From assembly GCF_000818195.1 (NCBI RefSeq), contig NZ_JTHL01000001.1:4884206-4925105 (forward strand): a stretch of DNA of 40,900 bases. Direction: 5' to 3'. A program made the translations under genes and the position numbers. Origin of the DNA: Streptomyces sp. 150FB. Its GTDB lineage: Bacteria > Actinomycetota > Actinomycetes > Streptomycetales > Streptomycetaceae. Below, one piece after another: positions 8,263 through 21,000 of this stretch (position 1 is the first letter of the stretch; every line of letters begins with the position of its first letter). The notes beneath the pieces are model-generated. The model was not told the DNA's origin. It searched no databases and worked only from the letters and a program-made list of their open reading frames with translations.

Positions 8263-9012
8263 ATGGCGATCATGGCCTCCCCGGCCATCAACAACCTGCT
8301 CTTCGTACTCATCGGCGAACGGCTGATGCAGGCGAACGAGGACTTGGCGTACGCCAGCCACATGCCGTACAAGCGGCTGGGCCGGGGACTTGGCCAACTG
8401 TCGGACCTCATCGAGCAGTCGGTGGTGAGCACGGGCAAGGCGCTGCCTCCTGAGGTGGGGCAGAACTATGTCCGGGCCATGAACACCTTCGTCAACGACG
8501 GCGGGACGAACTACCTCAAGGAGTTCGCCAAGCAACTCGACGACGTCGCCGACGGACGTGTCCAGACGTCCTCGAACATCACCGAGTCCAAGTGGCAGAT
8601 CATCGCCGAGATCATCCGGCTGCTGATCGAACTCGCGATCATCCTGGTGATGTCGATCTTCAGCGGCGGCTCGTCGGCGGGCGAGGCTGCGGTGGCGCGG
8701 GCCCGCAGCCGGGTCGTGGTGCTGACGGTGATGGACGAACTGCTGAAGCGTACGCATCTGATGCCGACGCTGAGCGAGTTCCTGGAGGAGGCGTTCCAGA
8801 CCTTCGCGGTCCGTCTCGCCATGATGGTCGCGGGCCCGGACGGCAGGCGCCCCAAGGGGTTCGACTGGACGCAGATCGCCGAGGACGGCGCGTTCGGCGC
8901 GTTCGCCTCCCTGTTCCACGGCGGGATCTCGGGCCTCGGTGACAAGTTCGGCGACTTCTTCAAGAACGGCTTCAAGAACAATTTCGACAACATCCCGAGC
9001 CCGTTCGGCAAG
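8263..9012 (+). other. Giant residues 1-250: WXG100-like helical N-terminal module
   Basis: All-helical sequence beginning with MAIMASPAINNLLFVLIGER, with a strongly hydrophobic helix at residues 112-133 (IIAEIIRLLIELAIILVMSIF) followed by Gly/Ser. This layout resembles the N-terminal part of actinobacterial T7SS toxins such as CpnT-like proteins. A matching helical segment (344-425, with GGSESLAEILGQGLFTGNW) resumes after a His/Pro insert. The role in export is inferred. Confidence 0.6.
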
Positions 9013-12000
9013 GGACCCGGGCACAAGTTCGACCCGCCGAACACCCCGCACAACCCCCCGACGCCGCACAATCCGCCCACCCCGCACCACACGCCCACGC
9101 CGCACGGCAGTCCCACGCCGACGCCCCACCACACCCCGGACCCGCCTCCGCACCACACGCCGCCTCCGCACCACACGCCGCCTCCGCACCACACGCCTAC
9201 GCCGCACAACGGGCCTACGCCGCACAACACCCCCACGCCGCACAACACGCCGACCCCGCACAACACGCCGAAGCCGTCTCCGCGTCCCCACACCGTCAAC
9301 GGCGGTTCGCCCTGGACCAGGAACCTCCTCGGCAACGCCGGCAACGACAGCAAGAACTTCCTGGCCGAGGGTGGGTCGGAGTCGCTGGCGGAGATCCTCG
9401 GGCAGGGCCTGTTCACGGGCAACTGGTCGACCAGTTGGGACACGTTCCTCGGATCGGGTATCAGCGGCAAGGTCGAGTCGATGCTGCACGGCGGAGCCGT
9501 CAACACCGGCAACTGGTTCAAGAACACCTTCACGACCGCCCCGCCGACGGTCTCCCACGACAACGCCGACGGCGGCGGCGACAGCAGCCCTGGTGGCGGC
9601 GGCGGTACCCGTGGCGGTGTGGGCGGCGGGGCACCCGGCGGCGGGGGCGGGACCACGCGGGGTGCCGGTCCGGACGTCTCGGATTCCGATGTCCAGCAGC
9701 CCCCGGACGGCGAGGACGGGCAGTTCACGCCGGTGCCGCCGGTGAAGACCGTGTCCGGCGGGGAGAACTCCTTCGACCCGCCGCCGGCCACGCACGACGG
9801 CTCGGGCGCCGGCAACGGTTCCGGTTCCGGTTCCGGTTCTCACAACGGTTCCGGCGTCGGTCCCGGTCCCGGTTCCGGGACACCGAGCAGTACGCCTCCT
9901 CCCACTGTCGGCGGGCACGAGAACACGCCGCAGAACAACACGCAGCACGACAACACGCCGACGGACGACGACAACAACCTGACGGACGAAATCCGCGAAA
10001 GCGACGGCGAGACCACGCCGGACACCGCCCCGCCGGTCGCGCACCAGCCGGGGAACCAGCCCCAGCAGCAGCCGCCCCCTCCGGCCGTACACACGCAGCC
10101 CACGCCGACACCCACGACGTCTTCCGACACGACGACGCACACTCCTCAGCCGGCCCCTGAGCAGGACCAGGACCAGCAGCAGGACCAGGACCAGGACCAG
10201 CAGCAGAACGATTCCCAGGACGGTCCGCAGAACCAGTCGCAGAACCAGAACCAGAACCAGCCGCACGACCAGCCGCAGAACCAGAACCAGTCCCACGACC
10301 AATCGCACGACCAGTCTCAGGACCAGCCGCCCCCGGCGGTCATCCAGGCTCAGCCCACCCCCACACCAGGTCCCACCCCCGCCGCGTCCACCCCCGCACC
10401 CGCACCCACGCCCAACCCCACCCCCGGCGGCGCGCACAGGGGCGGTAACTCCGCGCCCCCGACCGAACACGACTCCTGGCACCAACTGTTCACCGCGCCT
10501 CCGGAGCACCACGACACACTCATCCAGGACATCGCCGACCACCGGGGCGACGCACCGCCGACCCCCGCCGAGATCGAGCAGCGCAGGGCCGTCCACGATC
10601 AGCTCAGCCAACTCCCGGGCGTCACCGTCGTCGTGGACCACGCGGCGAACTACCGTCACCAGGCAGCGGCGACGATGATGATGGACTCGCTGTACGAGCT
10701 GGGTTACCACGGCGACACCACGGTGATCGCGTCCGAGAGCGTGCAGGAGCAGCTCAAGCTTCTGGTGTCGGACGACCTGGGCGGGCGCATCAACTGGCAG
10801 ACCGACAATTTCGATCCCACCGTCGGGGAGCCGGATCCGCGTACCACCGGTGGCACCGGCCCGGCCGGTGACTCGCTCGTCATCGTCGCGGCGAGCGACC
10901 GGCTCGGCGACGACGAGACCGCGCAGAACTTCCTGGACCATCTCGGGGCCGACCGGGCGATCGTACTCAAGCCGTACGCCTGGGACATGGGCCACCGGAT
11001 GATGTACACCCGGCCTGGGCCGGGCGACGAGGTCACGGTCCACGACCTGGAGAGCCCCTACCCGGGCTACGGGCCCGACGGCACCCCCGCGCCGCCGATC
11101 CCGCGCAACGACCAGGTGCTGCAAGCGCTCGCCTTCGCGTTCTCCGACGTGCCGTCGGCGCCGCCGCACATATCGACGGTCTCGGACGGCGGCGGTCTTC
11201 CGAACCGTCCACACAGCCCCGCCGTCTCCGACTCGGACGCGGACTCGGACGGCGTGCGTACGCCGCCGCGCACGGAGTCCCCGGCTCCGGACTTCGACCG
11301 TTCGCCCACGCCGGAACCCAGGACCGTCACGACGTCCTCCGCGCCGGCCCCCGTCACGAGCCCGGCCACCGACGGCCACTCCGCTGACAACCGCGGCGAG
11401 GACTCCGAGGACTCCGACGACGGGCTCGACATCGACATGGATCTCTTCGGAGACTCCATGACCGGCACGCTCGTCGACAGCGACGGGCCCATGGACCAGG
11501 GGGACACCGGAGATACGTCCGGAGATACGTCCGATGAGACGGCCGAGGAAACGCCCGAAGAAACGGGCGGAGTCGAGACGGAAGGGCCGACGCCGCTCTC
11601 GACGTTCCTGCCGGAGGACGCCTGGTGGCGGCTCTACATCGACCCCCGCCATCACACCCAGGCGCTGGAGGCCTTCAACCGGGATCCGGAGCGCTACGGC
11701 GACGTCGGGCGGTATTACGACGAGGACCAGTCGCCCGGGTTCCAGGCGAGCATGGTGTCGGCCTACCGCGCGGCGCTGGACGACGTGGACGCCGTGTCGC
11801 AGCGCATGGACTCACAGGTGTACGAGGGTCTGCACAACCTGGTCACCAGCAACTTGGGCAGGCCGTTCTGGTGGTCGGGCGGCGCGACCACCAACTTCCC
11901 GCTGCGCGCCCAGGACTTGAGCCCCGACCTGCTGGAGGAGACGCTGCTGGGGCGCCCGCTGGTCCTGGACCTGACCACGCACAACTGGGCGGCGGGGCGG

Positions 12001-15000
12001 GTGAACGTCCAGCCGGTCACCATCATGAGCCGGGTGCACTTCGCCAATCCCGCGATTCAGACCAACTACGCCCTGGGCGAGGCGCCCGCTCTGGTGGACG
12101 CGGTGTTCACCCGCCACTACGACGAGGTGGCGCAGGCCCGGACCGACGCTGACATCCTCGGCTCCATCGCGAGAACGGTGCGCACACTCCAGGTCATCCA
12201 CCCGTTCAACGACGCCAACCGCCGGCTGAACGTGCAGTTGTTGCTGCCCCGGCTGCTGCTGGAGCAGGGACTTCCGCCGGTCATCTCCGACGATCTGCAC
12301 CATCTGTTCCAGGGCGGCAGCTCCGTCCCCCAGATGGTCACCTCGCTCCAGGCGGCCATCGACGCGTGGTCGCCGGACAGCGACACCGACAGCGACACCC
12401 ACAGCGACGCCGACAGCGACTCCGTTTCCGGTGGGACCCCGCCGCCGACCACCGGCACACCGCCCCCCACCGGGACGGGGCCTCAGGACAGGCGAACGCC
12501 GCCGCCGCCCGGCGTACGTTCGCTGGACGGCGACCGCCTCGTCCCGGACAGCGAGGTGATCAGCAGGCCGGTGACGGGCCCCGACAGCGAGGAGGTCGGC
12601 AGCGCTTCGTACACCGACGCGGACTGGTCGAAGCGCCGGACGCGCTTCCCGCTGGTCGTCGGCAGCGACACCTATGTCGACCGCGGCACCTCGGCCTCCG
12701 TACCGACGACCCCGCCGAAGGCGACCCCCTGGCACGGTACGAAGTCGACGTTCTTCGGCGGCCACGGGAAGCCGACCCGGGTCGCCCTCGCGCGTGCGGA
12801 CGGCTCGAAGGTACGGGTCAGCGGACGCGAGCTGGGACGTTACCTGGTGCGTAACCAGGATCTCGGTCCGGACGACCGGCGCATCGTGCTGTACGCCTGC
12901 TCGACGGGCAAGTCGCCGGAGCACGGCGGGCTTTCGGTGGCCCAGCATGTGGCGAATGTGACGGGCCGCGTGGTGCACGCGCCGACGACCGACGCCGGTT
13001 CGGCTGTCGCCCCCGGCGGTCAGGTGCGGCCGATCCTGTACGCGGAGCCGGACGGGACGCCCGGTACGTGGATCGCCTTCACCCCGGAGCCCTCCGGCGC
13101 GGCGCTGGAGGCCATGGCCGCCGCCGCCGGTCTGCACGAGGGGCCGGGGCCGGTCGATCCGTGGACGCGCACCCGTACGCTGCAGTTGGTCAGGACGCTG
13201 CGCGGAACGTTCGGCACGGACGTGGAGGACTCCCCCGACCACCCCGCCCTGCTGCGCGGGCTGGCGGCGCTGGACGGCCTGCGCTGGAACGCGGGCACCG
13301 ACGGTTCGCCGGCGAAGCACACCGCGGGGCGCATGACCCCGGACGTACTGCGCGCCATCACGCGGGACGTGCACGGGCTGCCCGAGGGTGCCGAGCAGAC
13401 CCCCGCGCACTGGGCGGGCGTGCTCACGGCAGCGGGCGCGGTCGCCACCGCCGACCCCGGCGCCTCGGTGGACATCCTCACGACCCAGCTCCCCGCGCCG
13501 GTGGACGTGGCAAACACAGGTGACAACTCCGGTACGGAGGACAGGCCTTCCGCGACAGCGTTTCCCAGCGCGACGCCGGTCTTCGACGAGCAGCGCGACG
13601 GCGAGGACGGCACCAAGGACGACGCAGCCGACTCCGACCCCGATCGCCTGCACATCGAAGCCCGGGGAGACCGGCCGGCGCTCGACGAACGGCCCGTACC
13701 GCCCGACGGTGACTGCTTCTTCACCTCGGTCATCGTCGGCATGGCGCACCAGCACCCGGGCTCCCCCGTCTCCCGGATGTCCGTACGGCAGTTGCGTGAC
13801 ACGGCGGCGCACTGGCTGGAGGAAACGGATGCCCTGGACGCCGTACTGGAGAGTCAGCGCCCGCTCGACGTGATCGTGGAGGACCTCGACCGGCCGACCA
13901 TGGCCGCCCTGCTCGGCGTATCGGCGAAGCGGCCCCTGGGCGAGCTACGCGAAAGCCTCCAGGTGGAGTTGGTCGCGGGCGGCCCCGAGGCGGAGCACCT
14001 GTGGCGGGACCTGGTCGACATCAACTACCCGCGGTGGGCGCCGCACGCGCCGTCCCTGTCCGAGCTTCAGGGGGCCACGGTCCGGGCGTTGACCGTCCAG
14101 GCGGTCCGGGATGTGAACCAGTGGGGGACTCCGTTCTTCGAGCGGGCGCCCGAAGCGCTCGCGATGAGCCTCGGGCTGGACATCGTGCCGGTCAACACCG
14201 ACGGAACGTCCCACCACCTGCTCGGTGACGGCCGCGACGACCTTCCCACCCTGCACGTGCTGTACAACGGCACCAACCACTACTCGGCGCTGACTCCGGC
14301 CCAGGATCCCGCTTCCCAGGATCCCCCGGCCCAGCAGCCTCCGTTCCTCGACCCGGTCGTCTTCGCCGAGGGCAAGCGGCTGCTGGCCGAGGGCGGCGGC
14401 AACTGGGAGCGGGCCAAGCACACGTACCTCGGTGAGGGCAGGACCGGGACGATGCGCCAACTGATCGACTTCCGGAAGCAGTACGTCGACGGACTGCTCG
14501 CCGACGTCCTCGCCCCGCACCCGGAGGTCAGCCACGCGGCGGTCGGCAGTACGGACCTCACCTCCGACTACGACGTCACACTGAGCGGTCCCGGAGACAC
14601 CGCCGTGGCCGACGAGTTCAACCGGCGCTTCCGTGCGGACTGGGGCAGGGAGGCGGCGACGGTCTTCGACACCAACATCTATGCCAACGCCTTCCTGCCG
14701 GAGAAGCCGCTCCCCGGCGCGGGCCGCAGGCCGCCCGTCGCCGGTGTGTCGGGGCCGGGCAGGCGGGCGATCGCGTACACCCAGGACGTCGCCGCGCTGT
14801 CCAAGGTCCGGCTGTACATGACCGAGGCGCAGTGGAAGGCGTACACGGCGCGCGTGGAGGACCTGCTCTCCTCCGACCACGGGGCGCGGGCCGAGGCGCG
14901 GGTCCGCCACACGGCAGCCGACGCGCTGGTCGGGCGGTCGGCGGACGACCTCGACCTGGCGAGGCGGGCAGGGCCGGAGCAGGGTGACCAGGCGGACCTC

Positions 15001-18000
15001 ACGGTGCGGGCGAAGAACGCCCTCTACCTCCAGCAGCTCGACGAGGCACGGGGGTTGGAGCGGCGGTACTACGCGCGCCGCCGCGCGAGCCTGCAACTCG
15101 ACGAGGCACGGGCGCTGGACTCGCTCGCCCATGCGGTGCAGGAGCGGACGAGTTCCTCGCTCACCCATGCGATGGAGGCGTACCACTCGCAGGGCGCCCT
15201 GCTCGACGTGGTGGCCAACCAGCAGGCGGGCGGGGCGGTTCCGCTGTCGCCGGCGCAGCGACTCCAGTCGATGAACGAGCAGTTCGGCGACTTCCTCAAG
15301 GACCTTCAGCACTACGGCGACAACAGCGGCGCCGCCTTCTACCGGTCGGCCAAGTACCTGGACCGGCTGATGTCCGCCGCGCGCGGCACACTGGCCGGCA
15401 CGGGCGCCGGACGGGGCGAGGGCGCGACGGCGGGGGACGAAGGGTTCCGGAAGAGCCTGGAGCTGCTGTCCCGGCTCTCCCCTCCCGGCGGCGGCACACT
15501 GCTCGCCATCCGCAAGGGGACGGGCGACTACGCCGAGATGCCGACGGGGGAGCGCGGCACGACCGCGATCGCGACGGTCGAGTCGGTCCTCGGCGAGACG
15601 ACCGGCACCGGCGAACTGCGGGACCTGGTCACGGGTTTCGTCGCTTCGGTCAACGCCCTGGCGCGCCCGGTCACGCACGACTCGTGGGATGTGACAGTGG
15701 GCGGCCCGCGCGACGAGAGCGAGCCCCCGCCGACCCCGCCGGCGGACGACCCGAACGACCCGGATGACCCGGCTGACCCCGACGATTCCGACGACGACCC
15801 GGATGATTCCGACGACGAATCGGACGATTCCGACGACCACTCGGACACGGCCTCGGACCCCGACCCCGATCCGGACCCCGACTCGGATCCGGACCCCGCC
15901 CCCACGCCCCCGAAGAAAGTACGGTTCGCCGAAGGCACGAAGCCCCCGGCCCCCTCCGGCGACGAGCCCGCCAAGCCCCGCACCCGGCTCGAAACCGGGC
16001 TCCGCGTCCACCGTCCGCCGCGCATCGACCGGTCGTTCCCCCGGCCCTCCACCACCGGCCGCCCGGTGGTGTTCGCCGACGGCAGCAAGCTGCCCTCGTA
16101 CCTCACCGGCGACGGCACCGGCGACGGCACCGGCGACAGCCGCTCCGGAACGTACGGCCAGGCCCATGTCACCCTGCGCGGCCGCGACTTGGCGCTGAGC
16201 GAGATCGCCAAGGAAGCCGGCCTCTCCCGCACGGGGAACGACGGGCAGGCCGAGGCGCTCCAGGACCTGGAGCGCGCGATGCGCGACACGCCGTGGGTCC
16301 TGCACGGCGACGGTTACGAGACGCCGGCCTTCAAGGACGAGCGCGGCAACGTCCGGGTCCTGCGGATCAGCACCAAGCCGCACGGCAACTGGGAGCGGTT
16401 CAGCGACGGTTACGGCTCCCCGTTCAAGTTCGACCGGGGGCAGCGCAGCCAGGTGGCGACCGGTGGCACCGCCTCGCAGAGCACCGCCTTGCGGATGGCG
16501 CCCGGCTTCTCCCTCGGCCCGCCGTCCGGTGGTGTGGCCGCGTACGGGCGCCTCGGCGGTGCGCTCGGCTACGCCCGCTCGTACGACTACGCCATGCAGA
16601 ACCAGACGCTGAGCCAGGCCGAGACCCGGATGGGTGACGCCTCCCATCTGCATCTGGACGACGTGCTGTACGAGGCGCAGCTCGTCAGCCCGGTGGCGCC
16701 GAAGGCGCCGACCCCCTATACGCACCACTTCTCGTTCACCGTGCGCAACGGCCTGTCGGTGCGGCTCTCCGACAGCGAGACCACACCGGGCGCGCGGGGA
16801 CGTGTGCCGCGTGAGATGGAGCTTTCGGACGCCTCCGACTACCGGCTGGTTCGCACCGAGGGGTACGGGTCGGTCAAGTCGATCCGCGACTGGGCGCTGA
16901 AGCGCGTCGGCGCCGACCCGGGCAGCGCCGCCTATGACGAGATCGCTCACTTCTTCACCACCGAGAACTTCCACCGGATGTCGGACCGGATGTCCCACGG
17001 CCAGGTCACCACCGGCCAGTTGCAGGGCGAGGGCCGCAAGCAGCCACCGCTGGGCGCCTTTGTCGTGGACAAGGTGGTGCCGGGCCACGCGACGCTCCTG
17101 ACCGAGACCGCCGCCGCCGAGATGCGCCTCACGATGCAGCAGGTGGTCAAGGCCGAGCGCACGCTGTCCAAGACGTACAGCCAGGAGCTGAGCGCGAGCA
17201 TCGGACCGAGCGCCGACCTGACGACGTTCTTCGGGGCCGGTGCCGGACTGCGGGCCATGATCGGTGCGTTCGGGCGGTACGCGCGCTCCACCACGCACGC
17301 CGCGACCTTCGGCGGCTCGGGTACGCGGAAGATCGTCGGCCAGGCGAAGAAGGTGCCCACCAACCTGTATCTGGTGAACAAGACGGTGTACGTCCGCAAG
17401 ACCGGCGACACCGAGGCCAAGCCGTTCACCACCTGGAGCCTCGACCGGATGACGGCGACCGAGGCGCGCCGGCTGGCGGGCTGGGACGACGGTACGGAGC
17501 TGCGCGGCCGCAACGACAACACGCCCTACGCGCCCGTCTACCTGACCCCGGACCGGCCGACGATGCTCGGCATGAGCCGGCCCGAGGCGTTCGTCCCCGA
17601 CACGTCGGCCGAGAACCCGCCGCGCTCGCTGCTGGAGGACTTCACCGACAAGGTCATTCGGGCCGCCGCCGCCAAGTACCCCGGAATGATCGCGCCGTTG
17701 TCGGAGCTGGGTGATCCCTCCGACAGCCGCTGGCATGACGCCGAGCGCTACCGGATGGCCCTCCAGAACACCCTGGCCGTCATGAACACACTGTCGCACC
17801 ACAGCATGGCGGGCAGCCTGGAGACCGTGGTGACGACGGGCCTGCGGATCAGCCTGATCGCGCCGGGCCGCTTCACGCGCGCCTATCGCTATCTGTGGAT
17901 CGACGGGACGCTCACCGACCGGCGCTACGAGGGCACCCAGAACGACCTGCGGGTACGCGGCAGCGCGCCCGGCACCGAGCGGCTGGACGGGTCGCAGAAC

Positions 18001-21000
18001 GTCGTCCGGGGCTACGAGGGCGGCTTCGACGCCTCGCTGGCCGTACGGGACTCCGTCGTCGACGCCGTCAAGGGCCCCCAGAACATCGGCACCCTTCAGG
18101 TCGGACCGCGCTGGGGCCGGCAGAAGGGGCGTAGGACCGGCTACGGCTCGACGGTGTCCTTCGAATCGCTCAGCATCAGCACCGCCCCGTCCCATCTCCA
18201 CTCGTACCAGTTGGAGCTGACCGCCGAGATCGGTGGCTACCGGCGCTTCCGCAACCTGTGGCGCGGGACCGCTTCGCTGGGCCTGCTCGGTACGCGGTTC
18301 TTCGTGCGCAAGGAGGCGAACGCCGACCTCGTGGGCGGTACGGCCGGTGACCCGGTCGCCGGCAGGGTCGTGCTCGCCGTACCCGACGAACACACGCCCA
18401 CGACCGACCCGCACCAGGGCCGGGCCGCCGCACGGCCGCCGGTGATCAGCACACTCGACGGGCCGACGGCGAAGGCGATGGCGACCGGCGACGGCCCGGG
18501 GGCCGCGCGGCGAGACCCGGCGCATCCGTTCGGCGACCTGCCCTTCACGGTCGTCGGGGTGGGTGCGCACGAGGAGTTGGGCGAAGGCGCCGAGCAGGTC
18601 ATGAAGGAGGTGTCGAACGATTCGTGGCACTTCAGGGAGGTCGGCGCCCCCGCGCACGAGTCCATGGTCAGGCCCTTCGATTCGCAGTACCTGACGGCCG
18701 GCTTCGACCAGTCGTCGGGCCCCGCGGGCACCCGGATCAACGGCCTGTTCGGCGCCGGTCCCTATCTCAACCGGCTCGGTGTGCTCGTGCACCGCATGCG
18801 GGTGCTGTCACTGCGGGTGGTGTCGGAGCCGGTCGGGATCGAGACGGAGCAGACGCTCAGCAGCGACACCCAGGCGTCCGGGGGCGTCGCGCGCATCCAG
18901 ACCTTCAGCGTCGCGGGCACCGGGTCCGCGATGCACTCGCACCCCGTCGGGCCCACCGTCGCGGGGAACTACGGCCTCCTCGGCCGGTGGGGCCGGACCC
19001 GTGGTCTGACGCGTACGGTCAACCGTACGGTCACCGCCGAAGTCGGCCCCGAGGACAGCAGCCCCAAGGTGCTGGTCGTCGGCGACACCGAGCACCAGAT
19101 CGCCGGATCGGTGCGCGCCGACGGCCTGCTCGCGCCGGCGCACACGCTCCTCACCTGGACCCGTCAGCACTGGGTGGGGCGGCAACTCGGCTTCGCCGCC
19201 GACTGGTTGGGGCATGTCAGCGAGAAGACCGCGCACCGCCTCGGGCTGCTGAACGACGGTTTCGGCGAGGTGCCCCGCTACACGGAAGCGTCCTGGAAAC
19301 TGCCCGGGTGGCTGCGGGAGAACCCCTTCGGCTCCTACCCGGTGAACTCGCTCGACACCACCGAGGTGCTCGCCGGCTTCGACCGGAAGCTGCGGGACCT
19401 GGGCGTCGACGACATGAGCCGGGACCGGGTGCACTCGCTCGTCACCCCGCGCGCGATCAGGGCCCTGCGCGAACGCCTCACCTCGGGCGGGGTGAAATCC
19501 CGTACCCGGATCGGCGGACCGGGTGTGCGCACCGTCCGTATCGGCGGCCGCACCGCCCAGCTCACCGTCGAACTCGTCCCGGGAGAGCCCGAGTTCGACG
19601 GGCTCGGGCACAGTACGTCGCTGAGCGACAGCCGCTACGCGACGGAGACCAGCGAGAAGTCCCGGTCCAGCACCCGCACCAAGGCGATCGGTGTCAGCCT
19701 GAGCGAGGGGGCCAGGACCGGGAACGACGTGGTCACCGCCGCCGGACCGACCTACGGGGAGCAGGGGGCGAGCACCCAGCAGACCACCACGGCACGGTCC
19801 TCGACCCGGATGCGCTACGGCTACTTCATCACCAACGAGCCGTACGCCGAGTACCTCACCGGCTACCGGCTGCGGCTGCGGCTCGACCTCGGCGGCGGCC
19901 GGTCCGTCACGGAGGAGGGCGAGGTCGGGCGGATCAGGGAGCAGGTGCCGATCAGCCTGAACACCCCGGTGACCGATGCCACCACCGCCTCGGACACCAC
20001 CAGTGCCCCCGTCGCGCCCCCCGCTGACCCCGCCGCTGATCCTCTCGGCACTCCTGACCTGCCCAAACTGCCTACCTCCGCGACCCTTTGGCGCCCCAAG
20101 GACGTCACCAAGGAGAAGATCGACGCGTGGCGTGCGGCCGGGAACAAGGACGGTTCCGGCAAGCCGCCCGTCCTGCCCGACACCGGCTTCCATGTCCGCC
20201 GCGTCGTGGGCCTGGACGGACTGCGGGCGGCCGCCGATCTCGCGGTGGCCCGCTCGTACGGCGCCACGTTCGCGCGCGGCGCCACGGGGAAGCTCGACGG
20301 CGCCGATCTGGCCAAAGCCCTTGAGAAGGCGACCGACACCGGTCTGACGCGGCCCGGCACCGCTTCGTCGCTCGCCCTGGGCGACGGTCTGAGCAGCTCC
20401 TTCGTCTCGGCGTTCTTCCCCGACACCATGGACAGCGACGGCTACCAGGTGGCCGGCCTCAACGAGGACACCTTCGCTGGGGGCGCGCAGGGCGACTACC
20501 GCGTTTACACGCGGCCCGACTTCTCGGCCGCCCGGCTGCTCTCCGTGGCACCCGACTCCAGCATGTACGACACCCTGCGCAGTACGTCGGCCCGCGATGT
20601 CGACGCAAGCCGCAGCGGCTCGCAGCAGCCCACTCTGGGCGGCGGCCCGATCCTCGCCAGCGGTGTTTCGGGCGCGGCGCAGCCCGGCATCTCGGGCGCC
20701 GACCTCAGCGGCACCGAGCTTTTCAGCATCCGGCGCACGGAAACCACGGCGGGACAGGCCACACCCAAGCCCGCCACCGGCCGTTCGTTCCTCTTCGCCA
20801 TCCCGACGACGTGGCTCGGCGTCGCCGATGTCGAGCGGTCCTTCAAGGACAGCGCGCCGATCTCGTGGCTGGGCGAGCATCTGGGTCCCTTCGGCCATGT
20901 CAGGCCCGGTCCACAGGCTGTGGAGACGGAGAGCCAGGTCCTCGCGTGGATCCGGGAGGACGTGGCCAGGGAACTCGGCCTCATCAACGACGGCACCTTC

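Noticed and set aside
9040..9291. CRISPR-like array in the His/Pro region
   Set aside because: The repeats are in-frame hexad codons within the giant gene, with no constant repeat and unique spacer pattern.
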